From Hyphomicrobiales bacterium (GTDB lineage: Bacteria > Pseudomonadota > Alphaproteobacteria > Rhizobiales > Kaistiaceae): 64,000 nt of DNA. A program made the translations under genes and the position numbers. Below the pieces are notes generated by a model, which was given only the letters and a program-made list of their open reading frames with translations, made no database searches and was not told the DNA's origin. Location: assembly GCA_017305635.1 (NCBI GenBank), contig JAFKKF010000008.1, positions 400,545 through 464,544 of the forward strand, in the 5' to 3' direction. Position 1 is the first letter of the stretch, and every line of letters begins with the position of its first letter. This document shows positions 54,221 to 61,993 of the stretch, piece after piece.

Positions 54221-54892
54221 CTAGAGCGTGACCGGCCGGCCGCGGCTGACCGCGAGCCGGCGCTCGAGCCAGCCGCCGAGCAGCGACAGCGGCCAGCAGA
54301 GCGCGAAATAGATGGCGGCGACGCTGCCGAAGACCAGAACCGGCTCGAAGGTGACCGTGTTGATGGCGGTTGCCGTGCGCGACAGCTCGGCAAGGCCGAT
54401 CAGCGAGGCGACCGATGTGGTCTTCACGATCTGCACCATCAGCCCGACGGTCGGCGGCAGCGAGAGGAGCGCGGCCTGCGGCAGGATGACGAGGCGGAGC
54501 GTGCCGGGATAGCGGAAGCCGAGCGAGCGGGCGGCCTCCCATTGCCCCTTGGCGACGCCCTCGATGGCGCCCCGGAAGATCTCGCCGAAGAAGGCGCCGC
54601 TATTGAGGACGAAGGTGAGCGCCGCGGCCGTCCATGGATCGGGCCGGAGATTGATGAAGGCGGTGCCGTAATAGACCATGAAGAGCTGGATGAGGATCGG
54701 CGTGCTCTGCACGAAGGTGATGTAGCCGGCCGCAGCGTGGCGGAGCCAGGCCGAGGGTCCGACGCGGAACGCCGCGATGACGAGGCCGAGGACCCCGCCG
54801 CCGGCGAAGGCGACGAGGGCAAGCAGCAGCGTCCAGCGCGCGGAGAGGAGGAGAAAATAGAATTCGTTGGGGCCGAAGGTCCTGAGGCTCAT
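54221..54892 (-). CDS. Polar amino acid-type ABC transporter permease 2 (HisM/GlnP-like)
   Basis: A 223-residue permease with about five hydrophobic segments. The EAA loop reads E-A-A-R-S-L-G-F-R-Y-P-G-T at about 135-150, with the earlier V-Q-S-T-P-I-L-I-Q-L-F motif, both typical of the His/Glu/Gln family. It overlaps permease 1 (54889-55554) by 4 bp. The gene set (SBP, two permeases) has no ATPase. Confidence 0.92.
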   Translation of the reverse strand: MSLRTFGPNEFYFLLLSARWTLLLALVAFAGGGVLGLVIAAFRVGPSAWLRHAAAGYITFVQSTPILIQLFMVYYGTAFINLRPDPWTAAALTFVLNSGAFFGEIFRGAIEGVAKGQWEAARSLGFRYPGTLRLVILPQAALLSLPPTVGLMVQIVKTTSVASLIGLAELSRTATAINTVTFEPVLVFGSVAAIYFALCWPLSLLGGWLERRLAVSRGRPVTL

Positions 54893-55554
54893 GCCTTCCA
54901 CCGGAAGAGGATGCGGGAAAGGAGGCGGAAGACGAGGGAGCAGGCCTGGACGAGGACGAAATAGATGACCGCGATGACGATGTAGATCTCGAAATTGCGG
55001 AAGGTCTGCATCGCCATGTTGTTGGCGATGGCGGTCAGCTCCTCCGCCGCGATCGCCGACACGATCGAGGTGCCGAGGAGCTGCAGGACGAACTGGCTGG
55101 TGAGCGAGGGATAGACCGCGCGGAGCGCCGGCACGATCACGACGAACCGGATGATCTGCCAACGGGAGAGGCCGAGCGACTTCGCCGCCTCGACCTGCCC
55201 GGCCGGCACCGCCTCGACGCCGGCGCGCAGGATTTCGGTGGCATAGGCGCCGAGGTGGATGGAGAGGGCGAGGATCGCGGCCTGGTCGCTCGACAGGCGG
55301 AGCCCCATCAGCGGCAGCGAGAAGAAGAAGAAATAGAGCTGGACGAGGAGCGGCGTGTTGCGGATGACCTCGACATAGACGCCGACCAGCCGCCTCAGCC
55401 ATGCCGGGCCGAAGGAGCGGGCGAGCGCGCCGGCAAGCCCGATGACGAAGCCGGCGGCACAGGAAATGACCGTCAGCTCCATCGTGCGCCAGGCGCCGTA
55501 GAGGAGTTCCGGCCAGCGCTCGAGGATCGCCCCGAAATGGAAGACGTAGTTCAT
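54889..55554 (-). CDS. Polar amino acid-type ABC transporter permease 1 (HisQ/GlnP-like)
   Basis: A 221-residue permease of the same family. It has I-R-N-T-P-L-L-V-Q-L-Y at about 63-73 and the EAA loop E-A-A-K-S-L-G-L-S-R-W-Q at about 125-136. It forms the dimer with the next gene. The upstream gap of 302 bp to the binding-protein gene is full of repeats. Confidence 0.92.
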   Translation of the reverse strand: MNYVFHFGAILERWPELLYGAWRTMELTVISCAAGFVIGLAGALARSFGPAWLRRLVGVYVEVIRNTPLLVQLYFFFFSLPLMGLRLSSDQAAILALSIHLGAYATEILRAGVEAVPAGQVEAAKSLGLSRWQIIRFVVIVPALRAVYPSLTSQFVLQLLGTSIVSAIAAEELTAIANNMAMQTFRNFEIYIVIAVIYFVLVQACSLVFRLLSRILFRWKA

Positions 55555-55856
55555 CCTGCTGTCGGCTCCGCGGGCATCGCCTCAGGTTTCAGCCGCGCCA
55601 TCAATCATTTTGTGCTTTGGATGCCACGAGGTTCAGTCGCAACAACGATGTCCTGCACGCGCCCCCTCCACCGGCTTCGCCGGTCCCCCTCCCCCGTAAA
55701 CGGGGGAGGAACCTCCTTCACCACCGTCGCGACCTGGTTCCTCCCCTGCCCCCGATCCGGCCGAAGGCCGGTCGAGGGTAAACTCCGCATGGGGGAGGGG
55801 AACCATGCGAAGCATGGTGGAGGGGGCGCATGAAGAGGCGAGACGCAACGTTTTCC
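55555..55856. repeat. Intergenic repeat block inside the amino-acid-type ABC operon
   Basis: A 302-bp gap between the permease and binding-protein genes with no ORF of note. The outer arms GCGCCCCCTCCACC (55660-55673) and GGTGGAGGGGGCGC (55816-55829) are perfect inverted repeats; inside are further CCTCCCCC/GGGGGAGG palindromes. The large foldable structure may reduce permease expression relative to binding protein. Confidence 0.75.
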
Positions 55857-56693
55857 TCAGAAGCTCGGCAGGGCGGGAAGCGGGGCCTTGCGGTACTTCT
55901 GCGACAGCGCCTCCAGCGTTCCGTCCTGGCGGGCGAGGAAGACGAAGGTGTTCAGCCACTGCAGGAGCTGCGGATTGTCCTTGCGCACGCCGATGCCGAA
56001 ATAGAACGTCTTCAGCGGGAACTTGATCTCGAAGTCGTCGCCCTTGACGCTCTTCTTCAGGTACATCTCGCCGTAGTCGCCGCCGCCCATGGCGTCGATC
56101 TGGCCGGAAAGCATGGCCTGCGAGATCGAGGCATAGTCGTCGAAGCGCAGGATGTTGATCCCTTCCATGTCCTTGGTGGCGGCGGTGAGCAGCGTATCCT
56201 CGCCGGTGCCGCGGGTGACGCCGATCTTGAGGCCGACGAGATCCTTGATCGACTTGATCGGCGTGCTCTTCGGGGCGAGCACCACCGAGGACTGCGAGCC
56301 GTAGGGAATCGAGAAGGCGATCTGCAGCGCCCGCTGCGCCGTGATCGAGAAGATCGACACCACGATGTCGGCGCGGTCGGTGAGCAGCGCCGGGATGCGG
56401 CCGGGCGAGGTGACGGTGACGAACTCCACCGGCACGCCGATCGCCTCGCCGATCTTCTTGGCGAGGTCGATGTCGAAGCCGGTCGGCTGCATCTGGTCGT
56501 CGAGCATGCCATAGGGCGCCGTCGTCGTGTCGATGGCGACGATCAGCTTGCCGCGCGAGATGATGTCGTCGAGGGTGGTCTCGGCCGATGCCGCCGAGGG
56601 CAGCGCGGCGAGCGCGGCGAGGCCGAAGAGCGCGACGGCGGCGCGGCGGAAAAGGCCGCGGCGGGTTTCGCTGCGGTGGCTTCCAGTGGACAT
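55857..56693 (-). CDS. Polar amino acid-type ABC transporter substrate-binding protein, family 3
   Basis: A 278-residue periplasmic binding protein. The signal peptide at 1-37 has a twin-arginine-like start (E-T-R-R-G-L-F-R-R) and an A-S-A cleavage site. The mature protein starts with the family's TTLDDIISRGKLIVAIDTTT, and keeps the Arg/Asp contacts typical of amino-acid binding (F-D-I-D-L-A-K-K-I-G). However, island context suggests it could carry a small acid other than an amino acid. Site E lies 151 bp upstream. Confidence 0.92.
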   Translation of the reverse strand: MSTGSHRSETRRGLFRRAAVALFGLAALAALPSAASAETTLDDIISRGKLIVAIDTTTAPYGMLDDQMQPTGFDIDLAKKIGEAIGVPVEFVTVTSPGRIPALLTDRADIVVSIFSITAQRALQIAFSIPYGSQSSVVLAPKSTPIKSIKDLVGLKIGVTRGTGEDTLLTAATKDMEGINILRFDDYASISQAMLSGQIDAMGGGDYGEMYLKKSVKGDDFEIKFPLKTFYFGIGVRKDNPQLLQWLNTFVFLARQDGTLEALSQKYRKAPLPALPSF

Positions 56694-56843
56694 GGCAATC
56701 CTCCCCTTTTGCCGGGAGGAATGCGATCGGCCTCCCGGAATGGCGTTTCGACAACCCCAGTCGGACGACGGACCGACAGGCGGTCCGCACCCTCTTCTTG
56801 TTTCCGGAAGCCGGATTCTCCGCCGGCGCCGGTCCTTCAGGCG

Positions 56844-56859
56844 AACATACTATTATAAG
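56844..56859. promoter_or_regulatory. ATTATR-CTAT-TATAAT-type site E
   Basis: AACATA-CTAT-TATAAG, 151 bp upstream of the family 3 binding-protein gene at 56693 (minus strand) and just past the stop of the dehydratase gene at 56878. It would place control on the importer rather than on the dehydratase operon. Confidence 0.62.
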
Positions 56860-56877
56860 AATATCAAGGCGGGGTCC

Positions 56878-58041
56878 TCAGCTTCTCCCCGTTCCGAGGC
56901 GCTTCTCCCAGCCTTCGTCGAAGATGTTGAGATAGGCCTTGGGATCGTAAGGATGGGCCTTCGCCACCTCGATATCGAGGTCGATGCCGAGGCCGGGCGC
57001 GTCGGGGAGCGAGAGGTGCCCGGTCGCCGGGTCGATGGCCGGATGCCAGGTCACGAGGTCGCGCGTCCACGGCTCGTTGAAGGCGTCGAAATGCTCCTGG
57101 ATGAGGAAGTTCGGGACGCAGGCGGCGAGCTGGAGGCAGACGGCGGTGGCGACCGGCCCGCCGCTCTGGTGCGGGGCGATGTAGCTGCCATGCGCCAGCG
57201 CCACGTCGGCGACGGCGAGCGTGTTCGCGATGCCGCCGAGCGACATGGGCTCGGGCTGGAAGATGTTGACGCCGCCGCCTTCGGCCAGCGTGAAGAACTG
57301 GCCGACCGTGTCGTACATCTCGCCGGTCGCGACCGGGATGGGGCTCCGCCGGCCGACCGGGTGGACGGTCTCCTGGCGGTCGCGCGTCGTCGGCTCCTCC
57401 CACCAGTAGAGGCCGATCGGGGCGAGGCGCTCGGCGGCGCGGATCGCCTCCACCTCGGTGAAGCGGGCATGGACGTCGATGAGGATCAGCGTGTCCTCGG
57501 GCAGGTTGCGGCGGAGCGTCCAGAGGATTTCTTCCGCGAGCGCCAGCTCCTTCTCGCTGATGAAGCCCTGGGCGGTGCCGAAGGGGTCGAGCTTGAAGGC
57601 GTGAAAGCCCTTGGCGATGACCTCCTTCGCCTTGGCGAGGAAGGCCTCCGGCGTGCGCTCGGTGCGGTACCAGCCATTGGCATAGCCCATGACCGTGTCG
57701 CGCACGCGGCCGCCGAGGAGCTGGTGGATGGGGACGCCGAGGGATTTCCCGAAGATGTCCCAGCAGGCGACCTCGACCGCCGCGATCACCGTGCGGTGGA
57801 TGTGCCCCCCGTCGAGGGAGACGCTGTCGAGCATCTTCTTGGCGAGCGACCGCACCCGGCGCGGATCCTCGCCGACGGCGAGATGGGCGAGCTCGTGCAC
57901 GCCGGCCTCGGTGGTGCGGATGAAGCCGTTGAGCGTGCCCTCGCCGATGCCGTGAAGGCCTTCGTCGGTATCGACCCGGACGAAGAGCCAGTTCTTCCAG
58001 CCGGCGCCGACGGTATAGGTCTCGATGCCCGTGATCCGCAT
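56878..58041 (-). CDS. MR/MLE-family sugar-acid dehydratase, galactonate-dehydratase-like
   Basis: A 387-residue enolase-superfamily protein. The K-L-D-P-F-G motif at about 165, metal ligands in L-I-D-V-H-A-R-F (Asp), W-W-E-E-P (Glu) and A-T-G-E-M-Y (Glu), and the catalytic His in A-P-H-Q-S-G-G-P. These features resemble DgoD-like galactonate dehydratases. Its stop region is 2 bp after the transketolase C-terminal-subunit gene upstream. Start ATG 58041 has the family M-R-I-T beginning. It probably makes a 2-keto-3-deoxy acid. Confidence 0.93.
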   Translation of the reverse strand: MRITGIETYTVGAGWKNWLFVRVDTDEGLHGIGEGTLNGFIRTTEAGVHELAHLAVGEDPRRVRSLAKKMLDSVSLDGGHIHRTVIAAVEVACWDIFGKSLGVPIHQLLGGRVRDTVMGYANGWYRTERTPEAFLAKAKEVIAKGFHAFKLDPFGTAQGFISEKELALAEEILWTLRRNLPEDTLILIDVHARFTEVEAIRAAERLAPIGLYWWEEPTTRDRQETVHPVGRRSPIPVATGEMYDTVGQFFTLAEGGGVNIFQPEPMSLGGIANTLAVADVALAHGSYIAPHQSGGPVATAVCLQLAACVPNFLIQEHFDAFNEPWTRDLVTWHPAIDPATGHLSLPDAPGLGIDLDIEVAKAHPYDPKAYLNIFDEGWEKRLGTGRS

Positions 58042-58043
58042 CG

Positions 58044-59024
58044 TCAGGCTGCCTTCGCGATCGTCTCGACCATGCGCTCGGTGGCGAGGCCGTACTTGGC
58101 CTGGAGGTGCGGCACCGACCCGCATTCGATATAGCGGTCGGGGATGCCGATGCGGGTGAGCGGCTTGACCAAGCCCTTCTCGAACAGCGTCTCGGCGACC
58201 AGCGAGGCGAGGCCGCCGACGACGACGTGGTTCTCGGCGGTGACGACGCGGTCGACTTTTGCCGCGAAGGCGGCGACCGCATCCGCGTCGAAGGGCTTGA
58301 TCGTCGGCACGTGCAGGACGCCCGCAGAGATGCCGCGCTTCTCCAGCGCTTCCGCCGCGTCGATGGCACGCTCGGTCATGAGGCCCGTCGAGATGATGCC
58401 GACGTCGCCGCCGGTGCGGATCTCCGCCGCCTTGCCGATCCGGAACGCATAGGCCTTGGGGTCGAGGACGACGGGCACCTTGCCGCGCAGGAGCCGCATG
58501 TAGACCGGGCCGTCATGCTCGGCGATAGCGAGCGTCGCCTGGCGGATGTCGGTGGCGTCGCAGGGATCGATGACGACGAGGTCCGGCACCATGCGCATGA
58601 GCGCGAGGTCCTCGATCGCCTGGTGCGTGCCGCCATAGCCGGTGGTGAGGCCGGGCAGCCCCGCGACGATCTTCACGTTGATGCGGCTGTGGGCGACGGC
58701 GATGGCGATGTAGTCATAGGCGCGCCGCGTGGCGAAGACGCCGTAGGTGGTGGCGAAGGGGATCTTGCCGGTGCGGGCGAGCCCGGCCGCGACCGCGACG
58801 AGGTTCTGCTCCGCCATGCCGACGTTGAAGAAGCGGTCGGGATGGGCGTCGCGATAGGGCAGGATGTCGGTGTACTTGCCGAGGTCAGCGGTCAGCCCGA
58901 CAATCTCGGGACGCGACTTCGCGGCCTCGACGAGGGCGTGGCCGAAGGGCGCGTCGACGCCGGCGCGGCCGGCGCCCGTCGCCTCGTCCTGGCCCATGGC
59001 GAGGGTGCGCGCGCGCTCAGCCAT
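58044..59024 (-). CDS. Transketolase, C-terminal (pyrimidine-binding) subunit
   Basis: A 326-residue split transketolase half: the pyrimidine-binding domain with G-M-A-E-Q-N (catalytic Glu at about 75) followed by the C-terminal domain of transketolase. ATG 59024 lies 8 bp inside the N-terminal-half gene, so the pair is coupled. Such split pairs are common in catabolic operons, where they process sugars other than pentose-phosphate intermediates. Confidence 0.92.
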   Translation of the reverse strand: MAERARTLAMGQDEATGAGRAGVDAPFGHALVEAAKSRPEIVGLTADLGKYTDILPYRDAHPDRFFNVGMAEQNLVAVAAGLARTGKIPFATTYGVFATRRAYDYIAIAVAHSRINVKIVAGLPGLTTGYGGTHQAIEDLALMRMVPDLVVIDPCDATDIRQATLAIAEHDGPVYMRLLRGKVPVVLDPKAYAFRIGKAAEIRTGGDVGIISTGLMTERAIDAAEALEKRGISAGVLHVPTIKPFDADAVAAFAAKVDRVVTAENHVVVGGLASLVAETLFEKGLVKPLTRIGIPDRYIECGSVPHLQAKYGLATERMVETIAKAA

Positions 59025-59865
59025 TGGCTGCTTCCTTCTCGAATTCGCGGATGAGATCGTTCCATTCGCCCGGATCGACGCGCACGAAATGCGCCTTCTC
59101 CCGCGTCTCCAGCGTCGGCACGCCCCTGCCGGGCAGCGTGCGCAGCACGATCGCATGCGGCTTGCCGCCGGCGGCGCGGGCGGCCTTCAGGGCGCCCACG
59201 ACCGCCGCCATGTCGTTGCCGTCGATCTCCTGCGTCTCCCAGCCGAAGGCGCGCCACTTGTCGGCGACCGGCTCCATGTCGAGCACCACCTTGCCGTCCG
59301 CCTGGATGCCGTTGCAGTCGATGAGGGCGACGAGATTGTCGAGGCGGAAGGAGGAGGCCGACATGGCTGCCTCCCAGGTGGCGCCTTCCTGCATCTCGCC
59401 ATCGGACAATTCGACGAAGACGCGGGCGGGGGACTTGTCGAGGCGGAGGCCGAGCGCCTGGCCGACGCCCTGGCCGAGACCATGGCCGAGCGAGCCGCCG
59501 ATGACCTCGACGCCGGGCGTCGTGTCGAGCGTCGACATGTCGAGGCGGCTGTCGTCGGCGCCATAGGTGGAGAGCTCCGCGACCGGCAGCACGCCGGCCT
59601 CGGCGAGCGCCGCCCAGAGCGCGATGGAATAGTGGCCGGTCGAGAGCAGGAACCGGTCGCGCTCCGCCCAGGTCACGTCGCCGGGGTCGTGGCGGAGCTC
59701 GTGGAAATAGAGCGCGGCGAGCACGTCGGCCATGCCGAGGCCCTGGCCGATATAGCCGGCGCCCTGGCCGCTCGCCATGGCGAGCATGTGCCGGCGCAGG
59801 CTCGTCGCGCGCAGCTTCAGCGCCGCGATGTCGGGCGTCTCGGACGGGTGATTGCGGAGGGCCAT
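59017..59865 (-). CDS. Transketolase, N-terminal (TPP diphosphate-binding) subunit
   Basis: A 282-residue half with the TPP motif: S-D-G-E-M-Q-E-G-A-T-W-E-A followed by D-C-N-G at about 180 (the G-D-G...N-N equivalent), and G-G-S-L-G-H-G-L-G-Q-G earlier on. ATG 59865 matches the family N-terminus. It starts 5 bp after the SDR gene and overlaps the C-terminal half by 8 bp. Confidence 0.92.
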   Translation of the reverse strand: MALRNHPSETPDIAALKLRATSLRRHMLAMASGQGAGYIGQGLGMADVLAALYFHELRHDPGDVTWAERDRFLLSTGHYSIALWAALAEAGVLPVAELSTYGADDSRLDMSTLDTTPGVEVIGGSLGHGLGQGVGQALGLRLDKSPARVFVELSDGEMQEGATWEAAMSASSFRLDNLVALIDCNGIQADGKVVLDMEPVADKWRAFGWETQEIDGNDMAAVVGALKAARAAGGKPHAIVLRTLPGRGVPTLETREKAHFVRVDPGEWNDLIREFEKEAANG

Positions 59866-59870
59866 GCCGA

Positions 59871-60641
59871 TCAGTCCCTGTCCATGCCGCCGGAAAGGTT
59901 GAGGCGCTCGGCGGCGATATAGGCGGGCGAGTCGAGGGCCAGCCAGACGACGCCGGCGGCGACCTCGTCCGGCTCGACGCGCCGGCCGAGCGGCACGCGG
60001 CGTGTGCGCTCGTCGAGGAAGGCCTGCAGGTCGTTGCGGCCCTCGACGCGGGCAAGGTCCGCCTCGGTGACGCGCTGCATCTCGGTATCCATCATGCCCG
60101 GCGCGACGCTGTTGACCAGCACGCCGAAGGGCGCGAGCGCCACCGCCGCGGCGCGCGTGATCGAATCGACGCCCGCCTTGCTCGCCGCATAGGCCGCGTA
60201 GTTGGGCAGCGCCATGCGCGAGGCCGGCGAGGTGATGTTGACGATGCGGCCGGCGCGCTGCCCGCGCATGACGCGGCCGGCGGCGGCGCACATCAGGGCG
60301 AGCGCCGTGACGTTCAGCGACAGCGTCTTCTGCCAGAGCTTCGCGCTCATCTCGAAGAAGCTCTCGATGCCGCCGAAGCCGGCATTGTTGACGAGGATGT
60401 CGAGGCCGCCGAAGGCCTTCACCGTCGCCTCGATCGCCGCTTCGGGAGCGCCCTCGCGGGTGAGGTCGTCGGCGATCGCGATGGCCTCGCCGTCCTTCGC
60501 CTTGATGAGGGCGACGGTCTCGCCGGCGCTCTTCGGATTGATGTCGAGGACGGCAACGCGGCAGTTGCGCGCCGCCAGCTGCAGCGCGATCGCGCGGCCG
60601 AGGCCTCCCCCCGCGCCGGTGACCAATGCGGATTTCGACAT
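59871..60641 (-). CDS. SDR-family oxidoreductase
   Basis: A 256-residue SDR with T-G-A-G-G-G-L-G at about 8-15, N-N-A-G at about 86 and the complete catalytic Y-A-A-S-K at about 154-158. First gene of the SDR-tktN-tktC-dehydratase operon, controlled by inference through the LacI-type operator at 60690-60705. It could oxidise the sugar (or its 2-keto-3-deoxy product) feeding the transketolase. Confidence 0.92.
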   Translation of the reverse strand: MSKSALVTGAGGGLGRAIALQLAARNCRVAVLDINPKSAGETVALIKAKDGEAIAIADDLTREGAPEAAIEATVKAFGGLDILVNNAGFGGIESFFEMSAKLWQKTLSLNVTALALMCAAAGRVMRGQRAGRIVNITSPASRMALPNYAAYAASKAGVDSITRAAAVALAPFGVLVNSVAPGMMDTEMQRVTEADLARVEGRNDLQAFLDERTRRVPLGRRVEPDEVAAGVVWLALDSPAYIAAERLNLSGGMDRD

Positions 60642-60689
60642 GGGATTGCGGCCGCTTCCTGCCAGTTTGTTGTTATTGCTTGAGGCGCC

Positions 60690-60705
60690 ATGTTACCGTT
60701 GTCAT
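60690..60705. promoter_or_regulatory. Gluconate-repressor-like operator 2
   Basis: ATGTTACCGTTGTCAT, one base different from the site at 40987-41002, with the central CpG at 60697/60698. The palindrome extends further here: GCGCCATG (60685-60692) and CATGGCGC (60703-60710) are perfect arms. It lies 49 bp upstream of the SDR-transketolase operon. Confidence 0.72.
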
Positions 60706-60766
60706 GGCGCGGGCGTCAACCGGGAACGGGGCACTGCGTCACGACGGGAGCGGATGGGAAACGGCG

Positions 60767-61510
60767 CTACGGGCCCGCTGCCTCGGCTTCCGCCAGCAGC
60801 CGGAGCGCGACGGCCGGGTCGAGCCGCCCGTCATAGAGCGCCCGGCCGGATATCGCGCCCTCGAGGATCTGGCAGTCGGGCTCGAGCAGCCGCTCGATGT
60901 CGGCGATGGAGGCGAGCCCGCCGGAAGCGATGACCGGGATCTTCACCGCGCGGGCGAGCTTCAGCGTCGCCTCGATGTTGAGGCCCTTGAGGATGCCGTC
61001 GCGCTCGATGTCGGTATAGATGATCGCCGCCACGCCGGCGTCCTCGAAGCGGCGGGCGAGGTCGATGACGTCCATCTCGGTCGCCTCGGCCCAGCCCTCG
61101 ACCGCGACGCGGCCATGGCGCGCGTCGATGCCGACGGCGATGCAGCCGGGAAAGGTGCGTGCTGCCGTCTTCACCAGGTCCGGATCGCGCACCGCGACCG
61201 TGCCTAGGACGACGCGGGCGATCTCCTTGTCGAGCCAGGTCGCGATCGCATCCATGTCGCGGATGCCGCCGCCGAGCTGCACCGGCAGGTCGACGGCCGC
61301 GAGGATCTCCTCGACCGCCGCGCCGTTGACCGACTTGCCGGCGAAGGCGCCGTTGAGGTCGACGACGTGCAGCCAGCGGAAGCCCTGGTCGGCGAAGGCG
61401 CGCGCCTGCGCCCCCGGATCGGTGTTGAAGGCGGTCGCCTTCGCCATGTCGCCTTTCTCGAGGCGCACGCAATGACCGTCCTTCAGGTCGATGGCGGGAA
61501 AAAGGATCAT
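60767..61510 (-). CDS. hisA: Phosphoribosylformimino-5-aminoimidazole carboxamide ribotide isomerase
   Basis: A 247-residue (beta-alpha)8-barrel HisA. The catalytic Asp8 is in F-P-A-I-D-L-K-D-G, and the second acid is in Y-T-D-I-E-R-D-G. The C-terminal phosphate-binding loop is V-I-A-S-G-G-L-A. It overlaps the upstream small membrane-protein gene by 4 bp. Unlike relatives, hisF does not follow; the catabolic island begins 125 bp downstream. Confidence 0.97.
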   Translation of the reverse strand: MILFPAIDLKDGHCVRLEKGDMAKATAFNTDPGAQARAFADQGFRWLHVVDLNGAFAGKSVNGAAVEEILAAVDLPVQLGGGIRDMDAIATWLDKEIARVVLGTVAVRDPDLVKTAARTFPGCIAVGIDARHGRVAVEGWAEATEMDVIDLARRFEDAGVAAIIYTDIERDGILKGLNIEATLKLARAVKIPVIASGGLASIADIERLLEPDCQILEGAISGRALYDGRLDPAVALRLLAEAEAAGP

Positions 61511-61989
61511 CGGTTGATCTCTATGAGGAGTACCCAGGCGTCCAGCATCGCCTTGATCAGCGAGACGCAGATGGCGCCCGCGATCCAGTACATGCCGCTG
61601 TCATGGCCCGCGAGCAGGAGCAGGCCGCCGATGATGTAGGGAAGGGTCGCGGCCCAGAAGAAGGCGAGGCTGAGGAAGACCCGGCCGCGATAGTCGGGAG
61701 GCGAGGCGTGCATGGCGCGCAGCCCGAAGCGGGTGCCCATGGCCACGGTGGCGATGCCGACCGCCAGCCCCTCGGCGCCGAGCGGCAGGAATTCCTGCCG
61801 CGGGATGAGGAGAAGGGAGCCGAGGAGGAGCGTGGCGAGGATCATGACGAGGGTGATCTGCGCGCGCTCGGCGACGCCGGCGAGGCTGACGATCTTTTCC
61901 AGGTTCAGCGACAGGCCGACGAAGAGGAGGCCGCCAAGGGCCGCCGAGGCGCCGACCTGCGCCACGAGGAAGTCATGCCAGGCTTCCAT
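61507..61989 (-). CDS. Predicted four-helix membrane protein of unknown function
   Basis: A 160-residue integral membrane protein with four likely helices (about 10-30, 44-64, 100-120 and 132-155). N-terminus [20 protein letters not shown]. It lies within the his operon: 4 bp after hisH and overlapping hisA by ATGA. No enzyme motif is visible. The function is unknown, though the position suggests cotranscription with his genes. Confidence 0.8.
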   Translation of the reverse strand: MEAWHDFLVAQVGASAALGGLLFVGLSLNLEKIVSLAGVAERAQITLVMILATLLLGSLLLIPRQEFLPLGAEGLAVGIATVAMGTRFGLRAMHASPPDYRGRVFLSLAFFWAATLPYIIGGLLLLAGHDSGMYWIAGAICVSLIKAMLDAWVLLIEINR

Positions 61990-61993
61990 CGCG

